From the NCBI GenBank assembly GCA_028870845.1, contig JAGWOR010000010.1, forward strand, positions 1 to 60,145: a DNA stretch of 60,145 nucleotides. The letters run 5' to 3'. Numbering within the stretch: the first letter of the stretch is position 1; each line of letters begins with the position of its first letter. The notes under the pieces are model-generated. The model saw only the letters and a program-made list of their open reading frames with translations, did no database searches and had not been told where the DNA came from. The stretch is from Gammaproteobacteria bacterium. Lineage in GTDB: Bacteria; Pseudomonadota; Gammaproteobacteria; Natronospirales; REEB76. Position numbers and translations under genes: made by a program. This document shows positions 18,503 to 27,091 of this stretch, piece after piece.

Positions 18503-19899
18503 GCGTAGCTCCCGGTATCCTCGGGAATGTAGTTCTCGAAGCGCGTGTAGGCGCCCAGGAATGTCGCCTGTACCGTGCCGATGGGGCCGTTGCGCTGCTT
18601 GCCGATGATGATTTCCGCGATGCCCTTGTCGGGGCTGTCCTTGTCGTAGACCTCGTCGCGGTAGATAAAGGCGATCAGGTCGGCGTCCTGCTCGATGGAG
18701 CCGGATTCGCGCAGGTCCGACATGATGGGGCGCTTGTCCGGACGCTGCTCCAGGCTGCGGTTGAGCTGGGACAGGGCAATCACCGGGATATTCAGCTCCC
18801 TGGCCAGGGATTTCAGGCTGCGGCAGATTTCCGAAATTTCAGTGGCGCGGTTCTCGCGGGTGCCGGGCACCGACATGAGCTGCAGGTAGTCCACCACCAT
18901 CAGTCCCAGCTTCTGCTCGCGCTTCAGGCGGCGGGCGCGGGCCCGCAGTTCCGTGGGCGTGAGCGCGCCGGTATCGTCGATGAACATGGGCGCTTTGGAC
19001 ATGATGGCGATGGCAGAACTGACCCGCTGCCAGTCGGCCTGGTCCAGCTGGCCGGTGCGCACCTTCTGCTGGTCGATGCGGCCCAGGGAGGAAATCAGGC
19101 GCATGGCCAGCTGTTCGCCGGACATTTCCATGCTGAAGATAGCGGTCGGCACTGGGTTCTCCGGGCGGCAGGCGCAGTATTCCGCGATGTTGATGGCCAG
19201 CGCGGTTTTGCCCATGGAGGGGCGGCCGGCAATGATGATCAGGTCGCCGGGCTGCAGGCCGGCGGTCATGCGGTCGAACTTGTCGAGCCCGGTGGCCAGG
19301 CCGGTGACCGGATTGTTGGCGTGCATCAGCGCGTCCAGACGGTCCACCGCCATGGACAGCAGGTCGGCGATCTTCACGAAGCTGCGCTTGACGCGGCCGC
19401 CGCGTTCCGCGATTTCGAACACCTGGTGCTCGGCGTAATCCACCAGCTCATCGGTGCTGCGGCCTTCCGGCCGGTAAGCAGCCTCCGCCAGTTCGCCGCC
19501 CACGCGGATCAGGTGGCGCAGCACCGAACGCTCGCGCACGATATCGGCGTAGGCACGCACGTTGGCGGCGGTGGGCGTGTCGCGTGCCAGCGTCGCCAGG
19601 TAGGCGAGTCCGCCGGCATCTTCCAGCTGGCCGCGGTTCTGCAGCCATTCGGACAGGGTCACCGCGTCGAACGGCGAATTGCCGTCGGCGAGTTCGCTGA
19701 TGGCGAGGAAAATCAGCCGGTGGTCGTTACGGTAGAAATCTTCTTCCTGCAAGCGGTCCGCCACCTGTTCCCAGGTGGCGTTGTCCAGCATCAGTCCGCC
19801 GAGCACCGCCTGCTCGGCTTCCGTGGAATGCGGGGGTACGCGCAGCGCTTCCAGCGCGGTGCCGGCGTGGGTTTCGATGCTTTTGACGGCTCCCGGCAT
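18499..19899 (-). CDS. dnaB: Replicative DNA helicase DnaB
   Basis: 466 residues (E. coli 471). The N-terminal DnaG-interacting domain (PPHSTEAEQAVLGGLMLD) is followed by the RecA-like helicase domain with Walker A GRPSMGKT (225-232), FSMEMSGEQL, the Walker B segment LMVVDYLQLM, ALSQLNRSLEQR and DLRESGSIEQDAD. No intein is present. A promoter is visible 34-62 bases upstream. Confidence 0.98.
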   Translation of the reverse strand: MPGAVKSIETHAGTALEALRVPPHSTEAEQAVLGGLMLDNATWEQVADRLQEEDFYRNDHRLIFLAISELADGNSPFDAVTLSEWLQNRGQLEDAGGLAYLATLARDTPTAANVRAYADIVRERSVLRHLIRVGGELAEAAYRPEGRSTDELVDYAEHQVFEIAERGGRVKRSFVKIADLLSMAVDRLDALMHANNPVTGLATGLDKFDRMTAGLQPGDLIIIAGRPSMGKTALAINIAEYCACRPENPVPTAIFSMEMSGEQLAMRLISSLGRIDQQKVRTGQLDQADWQRVSSAIAIMSKAPMFIDDTGALTPTELRARARRLKREQKLGLMVVDYLQLMSVPGTRENRATEISEICRSLKSLARELNIPVIALSQLNRSLEQRPDKRPIMSDLRESGSIEQDADLIAFIYRDEVYDKDSPDKGIAEIIIGKQRNGPIGTVQATFLGAYTRFENYIPEDTGSYA

Positions 19900-19932
19900 G
19901 CTGGCTGGCTGACTCGATGGGCGGATGGTTAG

Positions 19933-19961
19933 ACTCTAAGGGAGCGCGCGCACGGCTTCAA
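19933..19961 (-). promoter_or_regulatory. Sigma-70-type promoter of dnaB-alr
   Basis: Minus strand: TTGAAG (19956-19961), 17-base spacer, TAGAGT (19933-19938), followed by a leader of about 27 bases to the dnaB ATG. Confidence 0.5.
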
Positions 19962-20240
19962 CTATTTTTTTGGAAACCGCGTGGTTACTGGAAACGCATG
20001 CAGGGTCAGAAGTCATGGTGCGCAAACTATTTTATGTTCAGCGGCCTTGAGCCTGGCTTAGTACGTCGCGGCCGCTCTCGTGCATCCATGCCCTACGCGG
20101 CATAAGGTCATCCTGACCATAAAGTGCAGGCGGAACGCGGCGCGCGGCAGCGAAAAACCGGAGTGTACACGGCAGTACATGAGGATTTTGAGCCGCCGCG
20201 CAACAAAGTTATGCCAAGCGCAGCAGTTCTAAGACAGGCA
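19962..20240. other. Gene-free spacer between rplI and dnaB with short hairpins
   Basis: This is the longest gene-free stretch in the conserved part. It contains no convincing ORF. It holds GGTCA-TCC-TGACC (20106-20118), a TGTAC-6-GTACA inverted repeat (20164-20179) followed by TGAGGATTTTGAG, and a NotI-type GCGGCCGC block near 20068. The look is of a structured, possibly repeated, intergenic element that may also end the rpsF-rpsR-rplI transcript. No clear T-tract terminator follows rplI. Confidence 0.35.
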
Positions 20241-20690
20241 CTACTCTTCGGCCACCACCAGTACGGTGATCGCCACATTCACGTCGGTGTGCAGGTGCAG
20301 TTCCACCTTGTGCTCGCCGGCCACCCGGATCGGGCCCTGCGGCATGCGCACTTCCTTGCGCTCCACGCGGGTGCCGCCCTGGGTAAGGGCTTCGGCAATG
20401 TCCACGGTGCCTACCGAGCCGAACAGCTTGCCTTCGTTGCCGGTCTTGGCGCTGATGGTGATGACCTTGCCTTCAAGTTCCCGGGCCCTGGCAGTAGCCG
20501 AAATCAGGCTGTCGGCGGCATTCTTCTCCAGTTCCGCGCGAAGTTTCTCGAATTCGGCGAGGTTAACCGCGGTGGCCAGCTTGGCCTTGCCCTGCGGGAT
20601 CAAATAGTTGCGTCCGTAACCCGGCCGCACCTTGACCTTGTCGCCCAGGTTGCCCAGGTTTTCCACTTTCTGCAGCAGAATGACTTCCAT
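20241..20690 (-). CDS. rplI: 50S ribosomal protein L9 (bL9)
   Basis: 149 residues, exact family length. It starts [13 protein letters not shown] and has the N-terminal RNA-binding motif [21 protein letters not shown], the long connecting helix ([11 protein letters not shown]) and the C-terminal domain ([16 protein letters not shown]). It binds 23S rRNA near the L1 stalk. It is the last gene of rpsF-rpsR-rplI, 13 bases after rpsR. Confidence 0.98.
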   Translation of the reverse strand: MEVILLQKVENLGNLGDKVKVRPGYGRNYLIPQGKAKLATAVNLAEFEKLRAELEKNAADSLISATARARELEGKVITISAKTGNEGKLFGSVGTVDIAEALTQGGTRVERKEVRMPQGPIRVAGEHKVELHLHTDVNVAITVLVVAEE

Positions 20691-20703
20691 GGCTGGTCTC
20701 CGC

Positions 20704-20928
20704 TCAGTGCTGGTCGGTGTAGGGCAGCAACGCCAGGTAGCGCGCGCGCTTCACCGCCAGCGACAACTGCCGCTGATAGAAGGCGCGCGTGCCGGTGATG
20801 CGGCTCGGCACGATCTTGCCGGTTTCGGTGATGTAGGCCTTGAGCATGGGAATGTCCTTGTAGTCGATCTCCTCCACGCCTTCGGCGGTGAACCTGCAGA
20901 ATTTACGCTTACGGAAAAAACGTGACAT
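20704..20928 (-). CDS. rpsR: 30S ribosomal protein S18 (bS18)
   Basis: 74 residues (E. coli 75). It contains RRKFC-like [32 protein letters not shown], and the hallmark [25 protein letters not shown] split over residues 41-65. It binds S6 on the 30S platform. It sits 29 bases after rpsF with no priB gene between them. Confidence 0.98.
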   Translation of the reverse strand: MSRFFRKRKFCRFTAEGVEEIDYKDIPMLKAYITETGKIVPSRITGTRAFYQRQLSLAVKRARYLALLPYTDQH

Positions 20929-20957
20929 TGTGTGGCCCTCTGGATTCGTTTGACTGC

Positions 20958-21428
20958 TTACGCGCCTTCGGCGCTGGCAACCGCTTCGTTGCTGTCGTCA
21001 CCGCTATCGTCGCGCGCTTCGCGATCCTCGCGGTCTTCGCCTCCATCGCGATCTTCCCGTTCATCGCGGTCGTCCTCGTCGAAGCGTTCGGCGCGTTCTT
21101 CCTTCTCTTCCTTCGGCTTGATGAGCGGCGACGGTTCGGTGACGGCGGTATCGCGGCGCACCACCAGGTGGCGCAGCACGGCGTCGTTGAAACGGAACAT
21201 GCCCACCAGCTCATTGAGCGCGTCCTGGCCGCACTCGATGTTCATGAGCGCGTAGTGGGCCTTGTGGACCTTGGCGATGGGATAGGCCAGCTGGCGGCGG
21301 CCCCAGTCTTCGATGCGGTGGATCTTGCCGCTGCTGGTTTCAATGTGCGAACGGTAGCGCTCGATCATCGCGGGCACCTGTTCGCTCTGGTCAGGGTGGA
21401 CCAGAAACACGATTTCGTAGTGTCTCAC
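20958..21428 (-). CDS. rpsF: 30S ribosomal protein S6 (bS6), long acidic tail
   Basis: 156 residues. The first 95 or so match bS6 ([58 protein letters not shown]). The remaining tail (about 105-156) is unusually long and made almost wholly of Asp/Glu/Arg, for example [19 protein letters not shown]. coli S6 also has an acidic tail that is enzymatically extended with glutamate, but this one is longer and mixed-charge. It heads the operon, with a strong promoter and structured leader upstream. Confidence 0.97.
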   Translation of the reverse strand: MRHYEIVFLVHPDQSEQVPAMIERYRSHIETSSGKIHRIEDWGRRQLAYPIAKVHKAHYALMNIECGQDALNELVGMFRFNDAVLRHLVVRRDTAVTEPSPLIKPKEEKEERAERFDEDDRDEREDRDGGEDREDREARDDSGDDSNEAVASAEGA

Positions 21429-21480
21429 TCGTACTCCTCACGGACTGTCCGGCTCCCCGTCAAAGCGGTGGAGCAAGGGC

Positions 21481-21498
21481 TCTCGGCCATGGCCGAGA
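21481..21498. promoter_or_regulatory. 18-base perfect palindrome in the rpsF leader
   Basis: TCTCGGCCA/TGGCCGAGA lies about 53-70 bases upstream of the rpsF start, inside the predicted transcript leader. As RNA it would form a stable hairpin. It may belong to an S6:S18-responsive autoregulatory leader, known in many bacteria for rpsF, but I cannot confirm the conserved CCG-containing binding motif here. Confidence 0.45.
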
Positions 21499-21521
21499 AC
21501 GGTCATGGCGAGAGGGCGCGC

Positions 21522-21550
21522 ACTATACCGGAACACGCTATGACTTGCAA
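21522..21550 (-). promoter_or_regulatory. Sigma-70-type promoter of rpsF-rpsR-rplI
   Basis: Minus strand: TTGCAA (21545-21550), 17-base spacer, TATAGT (21522-21527), followed by a GC-only discriminator GCGCGCCC typical of stringently controlled ribosomal promoters. The leader to the rpsF ATG would be about 87 bases. Confidence 0.7.
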
Positions 21551-21695
21551 TTCATGGGCTTAGAGCGGAATTCCGGATCTTGAGCGCCGCTCGTCTCGAT
21601 GCCATGAACCCGGGGGAATGGCTCACTTCAATGACCTGAAATCAGGCTGGCGTTTCCAAGTTATAGTAAGCCTGCTTCGATGTTTTGGGGGCTGG

Positions 21696-23819
21696 ATGGC
21701 AAAGAAGAAACCTGTTCCGGAAGAGCCTTTGAGTTTCATGGCGCGCCTCAAGCGCCACCATATCTTCCGTGTGGCCAGCGCCTATGCGGTGGCCGCCTAT
21801 GTACTGATTTTGGTGGCCAACGCGGTGTTCCCGGACATCGGCCTGTCGCGGTCCGAGGTGCGCTACATCATCGCCGCTGCCGCCCTTTTGTTTCCGGTGG
21901 CCCTGGTGCTGGGCTGGATGTTCATCCCGCCGTCCAAGCAGAACCCTGACAGATTTTCCCACTGGCAGCAGTTGCGATTCCGGCTGGGCAGTGTGTTGAC
22001 CGTAGTAATCGTGGTACTGGTGACGCTATCAGGCATCTACCTGTGGCACATCAACGAGCACTATATAAAGGTGGAATCGGTTGCCAAAACCGCCACAACC
22101 CCGGCGCCCTCCACCGCGACAGCCATTCCCACCAAATCCATCGCGGTATTACCCTTTGAAAACCTGTCCACCGACAAGAATAATGCCTACTTTTCCGCTG
22201 GCATACAGGATGAGATCCTCACACGCCTCGCCAAGATCCACGCGCTCAAAGTCATCTCGCGCACCTCGACGCTCAAATATGCCAGCCAGCCAGAGAACCT
22301 CAAGCGTGTCGGCACGGAACTCGGGGTCGCGACGGTCCTGGAAGGCAGTGTGCAACGCGCCGGTGAGCAAGTGAGAGTCAATGTGCAGCTGATCGATGCT
22401 TCGGATGACTCGCACCTGTGGGCCGAGACCTACGACCGCGATCTGAAGAATATCTTCTCGGCTGAGACCGATATTGCCACTAAGGTCGCGGTTGCGCTCC
22501 AGGCGCAACTGCTGCCTAAGGAAAGCGCAGGTATCGCAAGCATCCCCACCCAAGATCCGGTAGCCTACGATCTGTTTCTCAAGGCGGAATACCTCTTGAA
22601 CACAGTCTCAAGTGAAGCCGCCAAAGATCCGGATTCCGCAGTTAACCAGGCTGTTGCGCTGTATACCGAGGCCTTACAGCATGACCCACGCTTCATCCTG
22701 GCTTACGCACACCGTTCGTTTATCCAGAGTTTCGCCTACTGGTTTGGCTATGGCGGCCACCGTCAGACTCAAATCGTGCAGGCCCGCAATGATGCAATGA
22801 AGGCGCTGGCGCTAAATCCTGAAGATCCCGAGGCGCAGTTGGCCATGGGGTATGTGTATTACTACGGCGAACGGAATTACCCAAAAGCTTTAGCGGAATT
22901 CACCAAGGCCGGGAAAAGCCTACCAAACAATCCCAACGTGATCGTGGCCATCGCCTATATACAACGTCGCCAAGGAAAGATTGCTGAGACCATACCAGAC
23001 ATAAGGCGTGCATTAGTCATCGATCCCCGCAACGTGAGCTATCCTCTGGAGATAGGAAACAGTTACAAAACTCTCGGGCGTTACCGTGAAGCCGAGGCAG
23101 AATATAAACTCGCACTCGAACTGGTCCCTGGAAATCATGATGTACTCGCCAATCTCATAATGACGTTGATACTCGAGGGAAAATTTCAAGCTGCACAATC
23201 CACGCTGGCTTCGACGCACACGGTATCTGATCCGCAGGGGTCAATCGCGCTGACTGCGTACGATTTTATGCGCTTGCATCGGAATCCAGATGGTATGCTG
23301 GTGGCGCTTGCCACTGCTCCGGTTTGGTCCGTGTATTACTGGACCCATGGTGAAGTCCCATCCGCCCTTTTACGTGGCGATGCTTACTCCATGGCGAAAG
23401 ATGGAACCAAAGCGGCTTCGGCCTATGCGGAAGCTGCCCGGTTGCTGTATGAAGCACGCCAGCGCACGCCTGAGGATTCAGGTGTATGGCGAGCGCTTTC
23501 GGAATTGAACGTGGCACTGGGCAAAAATACAGAAGCACTCGAAGCTGCCCAGCGCGCACTCGCGCTATTACCCGTTTCCAAAGATGCGATCGTCGGTACT
23601 TTTAATCTTTACAATCTAGCGACTATCAAGATCCGAATCGGCAATATATCCGGCGGACTCTCGGATCTGGAACAGCTTCTGCGTGTGCCACATGGTCAGG
23701 TAATCTCCGCTGCATACCTGCGCCTTGATCCCGATTGGGACACCGTGCGACAGGACCAGCGCTTCAAAGCGCTGCTGAAGAAATACGCGAACGACAATTC
23801 GAACAGCCAGGGAACGTGA
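21696..23819 (+). CDS. Membrane-anchored TolB-like domain/TPR protein
   Basis: About 707 residues. Three membrane helices (about 22-42, 55-77, 93-115) are followed by a TolB-like/FlgO-type domain (about 145-260: KSIAVLPFENLST, YFSAGIQDEILTRLA, ELGVATVLEGSVQRAGEQVRV, HLWAETYDRDL) and then TPR repeats to the end (for example GNSYKTLGRYREAEAEYKLAL). This core normally follows a CadC-type DNA-binding or adenylate cyclase domain, and neither is present. The open frame begins at 21618, but the ATG at 21696 follows GGGGG and starts MAKKKPVPEE. The second half is less GC-rich than its neighbours. A role in signal transduction is an inference. Confidence 0.82.
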   Translation: MAKKKPVPEEPLSFMARLKRHHIFRVASAYAVAAYVLILVANAVFPDIGLSRSEVRYIIAAAALLFPVALVLGWMFIPPSKQNPDRFSHWQQLRFRLGSVLTVVIVVLVTLSGIYLWHINEHYIKVESVAKTATTPAPSTATAIPTKSIAVLPFENLSTDKNNAYFSAGIQDEILTRLAKIHALKVISRTSTLKYASQPENLKRVGTELGVATVLEGSVQRAGEQVRVNVQLIDASDDSHLWAETYDRDLKNIFSAETDIATKVAVALQAQLLPKESAGIASIPTQDPVAYDLFLKAEYLLNTVSSEAAKDPDSAVNQAVALYTEALQHDPRFILAYAHRSFIQSFAYWFGYGGHRQTQIVQARNDAMKALALNPEDPEAQLAMGYVYYYGERNYPKALAEFTKAGKSLPNNPNVIVAIAYIQRRQGKIAETIPDIRRALVIDPRNVSYPLEIGNSYKTLGRYREAEAEYKLALELVPGNHDVLANLIMTLILEGKFQAAQSTLASTHTVSDPQGSIALTAYDFMRLHRNPDGMLVALATAPVWSVYYWTHGEVPSALLRGDAYSMAKDGTKAASAYAEAARLLYEARQRTPEDSGVWRALSELNVALGKNTEALEAAQRALALLPVSKDAIVGTFNLYNLATIKIRIGNISGGLSDLEQLLRVPHGQVISAAYLRLDPDWDTVRQDQRFKALLKKYANDNSNSQGT

Positions 23820-23825
23820 TGCAGG

Positions 23826-23845
23826 ATTCCTGCTGCTGCAGGAAT
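23826..23845. terminator. REP-like hairpin between convergent genes
   Basis: ATTCCTGC-TGCT-GCAGGAAT is a perfect 8-bp stem with a four-base loop, followed by GACGGG. It sits 7 bases after the TPR gene stop and 16 bases before the rlmB stop. The sequence resembles the GGAATCC-type dispersed hairpins common in proteobacterial intergenic DNA. It could serve as a bidirectional terminator, though no long T-tract follows. Confidence 0.45.
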
Positions 23846-23860
23846 GACGGGAATTGAAAT

Positions 23861-24604
23861 TTACTTGGCTATCCGCTGGCGCTGGGCTTCGAACAAAGCC
23901 ACACCGGCAGCCACGGAGACATTCAGGCTCTCGACAGCACCGGCCATGGGAATGCGCGCCAGGAAATCGCATTCCGCCTTGCTCAGGCGCCGAAGGCCCG
24001 AACCTTCCGCGCCCAGCACCAGCGCCAGCGGACCCTTCAGGTCCATGCCGTAAATACTGTCCTGGGCCTCGCCGGCCAGTCCCACCAGCCAGATGTTCTG
24101 CTGCTTGAGCCATCGCAGGGTGCGCGCCAGGTTGGTGACCTGGAAGAACGGCGTGCTCTCGGCGGCACCGGCGGCCGCCTTGCGCGCCACCGGCGTCAGT
24201 TCCGCCGCCCGGTCCCTGGGCACGATCACTCCGTGCACGCCGGCGGCATTGGCGCTGCGCAGGCAGGCGCCCAGATTGTGGGGGTCCTGGACACCATCCA
24301 GCACCAGCAGAAATGCCGGTGCGTTTAAATTTGCCAGCAGCGTTTCCAGGCTGTGTTCGTCGCGCATCTGCACTGCGCTGGCTTGCGCCACCACACCCTG
24401 ATGCCGGCCACCGCCGCTGAGCCGGTCCAGCTCATCGCGCGGCACACGCTTTACCATGATGCCCTGCTCCGCAGCCTTGGCCAGCAGCGATTCCATGCGA
24501 TCATCCCGGCGGCTGTCTAACACCAACAGCCGTTGCACCGGCTGCTGCTGTTCCAGCAGCGCCATGACCGGATGCAAACCATAAACAAGGTTTTCCTGGC
24601 TCAT
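23861..24604 (-). CDS. rlmB: 23S rRNA (guanosine-2'-O-)-methyltransferase RlmB
   Basis: A 247-residue SpoU-type SPOUT methyltransferase that modifies G2251 of 23S rRNA. The N-terminal substrate-binding domain (MSQENLVYGLHPVMALL) is followed by motif 1 NLGACLRSANAAGV, motif 2 LVLGAEGSGLRRL and motif 3 IPMAGAVESLNVSVAAGVALFE. The open frame extends 136 codons upstream, but that is sequence overlapping rnr. The true start overlaps the rnr stop as ATGA (24601-24604), indicating coupled translation, as in E. coli. Confidence 0.96.
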   Translation of the reverse strand: MSQENLVYGLHPVMALLEQQQPVQRLLVLDSRRDDRMESLLAKAAEQGIMVKRVPRDELDRLSGGGRHQGVVAQASAVQMRDEHSLETLLANLNAPAFLLVLDGVQDPHNLGACLRSANAAGVHGVIVPRDRAAELTPVARKAAAGAAESTPFFQVTNLARTLRWLKQQNIWLVGLAGEAQDSIYGMDLKGPLALVLGAEGSGLRRLSKAECDFLARIPMAGAVESLNVSVAAGVALFEAQRQRIAK

Positions 24605-26868
24605 GAGCGGCGCTTTCTGCGGTGTGGTTTTGCCGGACGGCGCGCTCCCGGCTTGTGACCACGGGCAACCGGCGCTGTACCCACCGGCTCGAAGTCGATC
24701 TTGTGTTCCTCCAGATTCACGCCGCTGACCCGCACCCGGATGACATCGGTGAGCCGGAACACCCGGCCGCTGCGCTCGCCCACCATGCGGTGGCCGGCGG
24801 CATCGAAGGAATAATAGTCGCTGGGCAGGGAAGTCACGTGGATCAGGCCTTCCACAAACAGCTCCTTGAGCTGCACGAACAGTCCGAAGGGCAGCACCGA
24901 GGTGATAAAGCCGTCGAACTCCTCGCCCACCTTGTCCCGCATGTACTCGGCCTTGAGCCAGTCGGTGGCGTCGCGTGTGGCTTCGTCGGCGCGACGCTCG
25001 GTCATGGAGCAATGGCTGCCCAGGTGCAGCATCTGTTGCAGGGAATAATAAAAATTCCGGTCATTGCCGCCACGCAGCACGTGGCGGATGCCGCGGTGCA
25101 CCAGCAGGTCCGGATAGCGGCGGATGGGCGAAGTGAAATGCGCGTAATGACCCAGGGCCAGGCCGAAGTGGCCGATGTTGTCGGGGCTGTAGACCGCCTG
25201 GGACAGGGAACGCAGCAGCACGGTTTCGATCAGGCTCTTGTCGGGCCGCGCTTTCACCTTGTCCAGTAGCCGTGCGTAGTGCATGGCCTGGGGCTTCTGG
25301 CCGCCGCCCAGTGAAAGACCCAGACTGCCGAGAAACTGGCGTACTTCCTGCAAGCCGTCCGGATCCGGCCCGGCGTGCACACGATAGAGTGACGGCAGCT
25401 TGTGCTTTTCCAGGAAGTGCGCGGCCTCCACGTTGGCGGCCACCATGCATTCCTCGATGAGGCGGTGTGCGTCGTTGCGCACCAGCGGCTTGATGGAGGC
25501 TACCTTGCGATCCTCGCCGAAGATTACCCGGGTTTCGGTGCTGTCGAACTCGATGGCACCGCGCGCGGCGCGTGCCTTGGCCAGGGCGTGATAAACGCCG
25601 TACAGGTTTTCCAGATGCGGCGTGAGTTGCGCGTATTCGCGCCGTAGGGCCGCATCCCGGTCCACCAGCATGCGGGCCACCTGGGTATAGGTGAAGCGCG
25701 CCGCCGAACGCATCAGGCCTTCGTGGAATTGCACGCGGCCGATGCGGCCTTCCGCACTTACCTGCATTTCGCATACCAGGCACAGCCGGTCTTCCTGCGG
25801 CTTGAGGGAACACAGACCGTTGGAAAGGATTTCCGGCAGCATGGGGATCACCCGGTCCGGGAAATACACCGAGGTGCCGCGGTTGCGGGCCTCGTGATCC
25901 AGGGCGCTGCCGGGCTGCACGTAATGGGAAACGTCGGCGATGGCCACCAGCAGGCGGTAACCGTTGCCCTTGGGTTCGCAATACACCGCATCGTCGAAAT
26001 CCCGCGCGTCTTCGCCGTCGATGGTCACCAGCGGCGTGCTGCGCAGGTCCAGGCGTCCGTGCTTGGCGGTTTCCGGCACCAACTCGCTGAAGGCGCGGAT
26101 TTCCTGCTGCACCTCCGCCGGCCATTCATGCGGCAGGCCATGGGCGTGCACCGCCAGTTCCACCTCGATGCCCGGCGCGTGGCGCTCACCCAGGATGCGG
26201 GTGACCCGGCCGATGGGCTCGCTCTGCTTGTCCGGCTGCTGGGTGATTTCCACCACCACCATCTGGCCGGAGCGGGCGCCGTGGCGTTCCATGGCCGGTA
26301 CCAGCACCGTGTGGGCGATACGCGAGTTGTCGGGCTGCACGAAGCACACGCCGCGTTCTTCCACGAAACGCCCGGCCAGTTCGCGGGTGTTGCGTTCCAG
26401 TACGTCCACCAGCGAGCCTTCCGGCCGGCCGCGCGCGTCCCGGCCGTATACCCGCACCAGCGCACGGTCGCCGTGCATCAGTGTGCGCATCTGGCGCGGC
26501 GGCAGGAACACGTCGTCGCCGCCCTCATCCGGTTTGAGGAAACCGAAGCCGTCGCGGTGACCGATGATGGTGCCGGCCATCAGCGGCAGCAGTTTCACCA
26601 GGCAGTATTCATCGCTGCGGTTCTGCACCAGTTGGCCATCGCGCAGCATGGCCGCCAGCCGCCGCCGCAGGGCTTCAATATCGTCGCTATGGTGGATATG
26701 CAGGTCCTGCGCCAGGCGCTCGAAGCGCAGCGGTTTACCGGCTTTTTCCAGCCAACTCAGGATGGCCTCACGGCTGGCAATGGGGCGTGCGTATTTCTGC
26801 GCCTCACGTTCCGCATAAGGGTCACGCTGGCGGCGTGCGGCTTTCTGTGGTTTGGGTTTTTTATTCAT
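24601..26868 (-). CDS. rnr: Ribonuclease R
   Basis: A 755-residue 3'-5' exoribonuclease able to degrade structured RNA (E. coli 813). It has an N-terminal winged helix, cold-shock domains (GTIIGHRDGFGFL), the RNB catalytic domain with the acidic cluster DGEDARDFDDAV, and a C-terminal S1 domain (DGFITSVLPFGLFVQL) ending in a Lys/Arg-rich tail. The N-terminus is also very basic (MNKKPKPQKAARRQR). It is the first gene of rnr-rlmB. Confidence 0.97.
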   Translation of the reverse strand: MNKKPKPQKAARRQRDPYAEREAQKYARPIASREAILSWLEKAGKPLRFERLAQDLHIHHSDDIEALRRRLAAMLRDGQLVQNRSDEYCLVKLLPLMAGTIIGHRDGFGFLKPDEGGDDVFLPPRQMRTLMHGDRALVRVYGRDARGRPEGSLVDVLERNTRELAGRFVEERGVCFVQPDNSRIAHTVLVPAMERHGARSGQMVVVEITQQPDKQSEPIGRVTRILGERHAPGIEVELAVHAHGLPHEWPAEVQQEIRAFSELVPETAKHGRLDLRSTPLVTIDGEDARDFDDAVYCEPKGNGYRLLVAIADVSHYVQPGSALDHEARNRGTSVYFPDRVIPMLPEILSNGLCSLKPQEDRLCLVCEMQVSAEGRIGRVQFHEGLMRSAARFTYTQVARMLVDRDAALRREYAQLTPHLENLYGVYHALAKARAARGAIEFDSTETRVIFGEDRKVASIKPLVRNDAHRLIEECMVAANVEAAHFLEKHKLPSLYRVHAGPDPDGLQEVRQFLGSLGLSLGGGQKPQAMHYARLLDKVKARPDKSLIETVLLRSLSQAVYSPDNIGHFGLALGHYAHFTSPIRRYPDLLVHRGIRHVLRGGNDRNFYYSLQQMLHLGSHCSMTERRADEATRDATDWLKAEYMRDKVGEEFDGFITSVLPFGLFVQLKELFVEGLIHVTSLPSDYYSFDAAGHRMVGERSGRVFRLTDVIRVRVSGVNLEEHKIDFEPVGTAPVARGHKPGARRPAKPHRRKRRS

Positions 26869-26897
26869 GGATTGAATGGCTTACGTAGAGTGCAACA

Positions 26898-26926
26898 TTG
26901 ACACACTGGGACACTGCCGGTAAAGT
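26898..26926 (+). promoter_or_regulatory. Promoter of tRNA-Leu
   Basis: A perfect TTGACA (26898-26903), 17-base spacer and TAAAGT (26921-26926), ending 38 bases before the tRNA 5' end. Confidence 0.7.
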
Positions 26927-26964
26927 GCCGCCCTCCCGATTCGGCTGAAAAAGCCTGCCCCTAT

Positions 26965-27049
<85 letters not shown>

Positions 27050-27062
27050 AGTCCTTAAGCTT

Positions 27063-27091
27063 ATTGCACTCCTTATTACCGCAATTTTTTT
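27063..27091 (+). terminator. Possible terminator of tRNA-Leu
   Basis: ATTGC (27063-27067) can pair with GCAAT (27081-27085), followed by seven Ts. The loop is large (13 bases), so this is a weak candidate. It overlaps the end of the convergent pseudogene. Confidence 0.35.

Noticed and set aside
24605..25012. N-terminal extension of rlmB
   Set aside because: It overlaps rnr out of frame, and RlmB family length and the ATGA overlap support the start at 24604.
26605..26964. Second tRNA or attachment-site repeat near tRNA-Leu
   Set aside because: No copy of the tRNA 3' end was found by eye within a few kilobases, so an att site cannot be supported.
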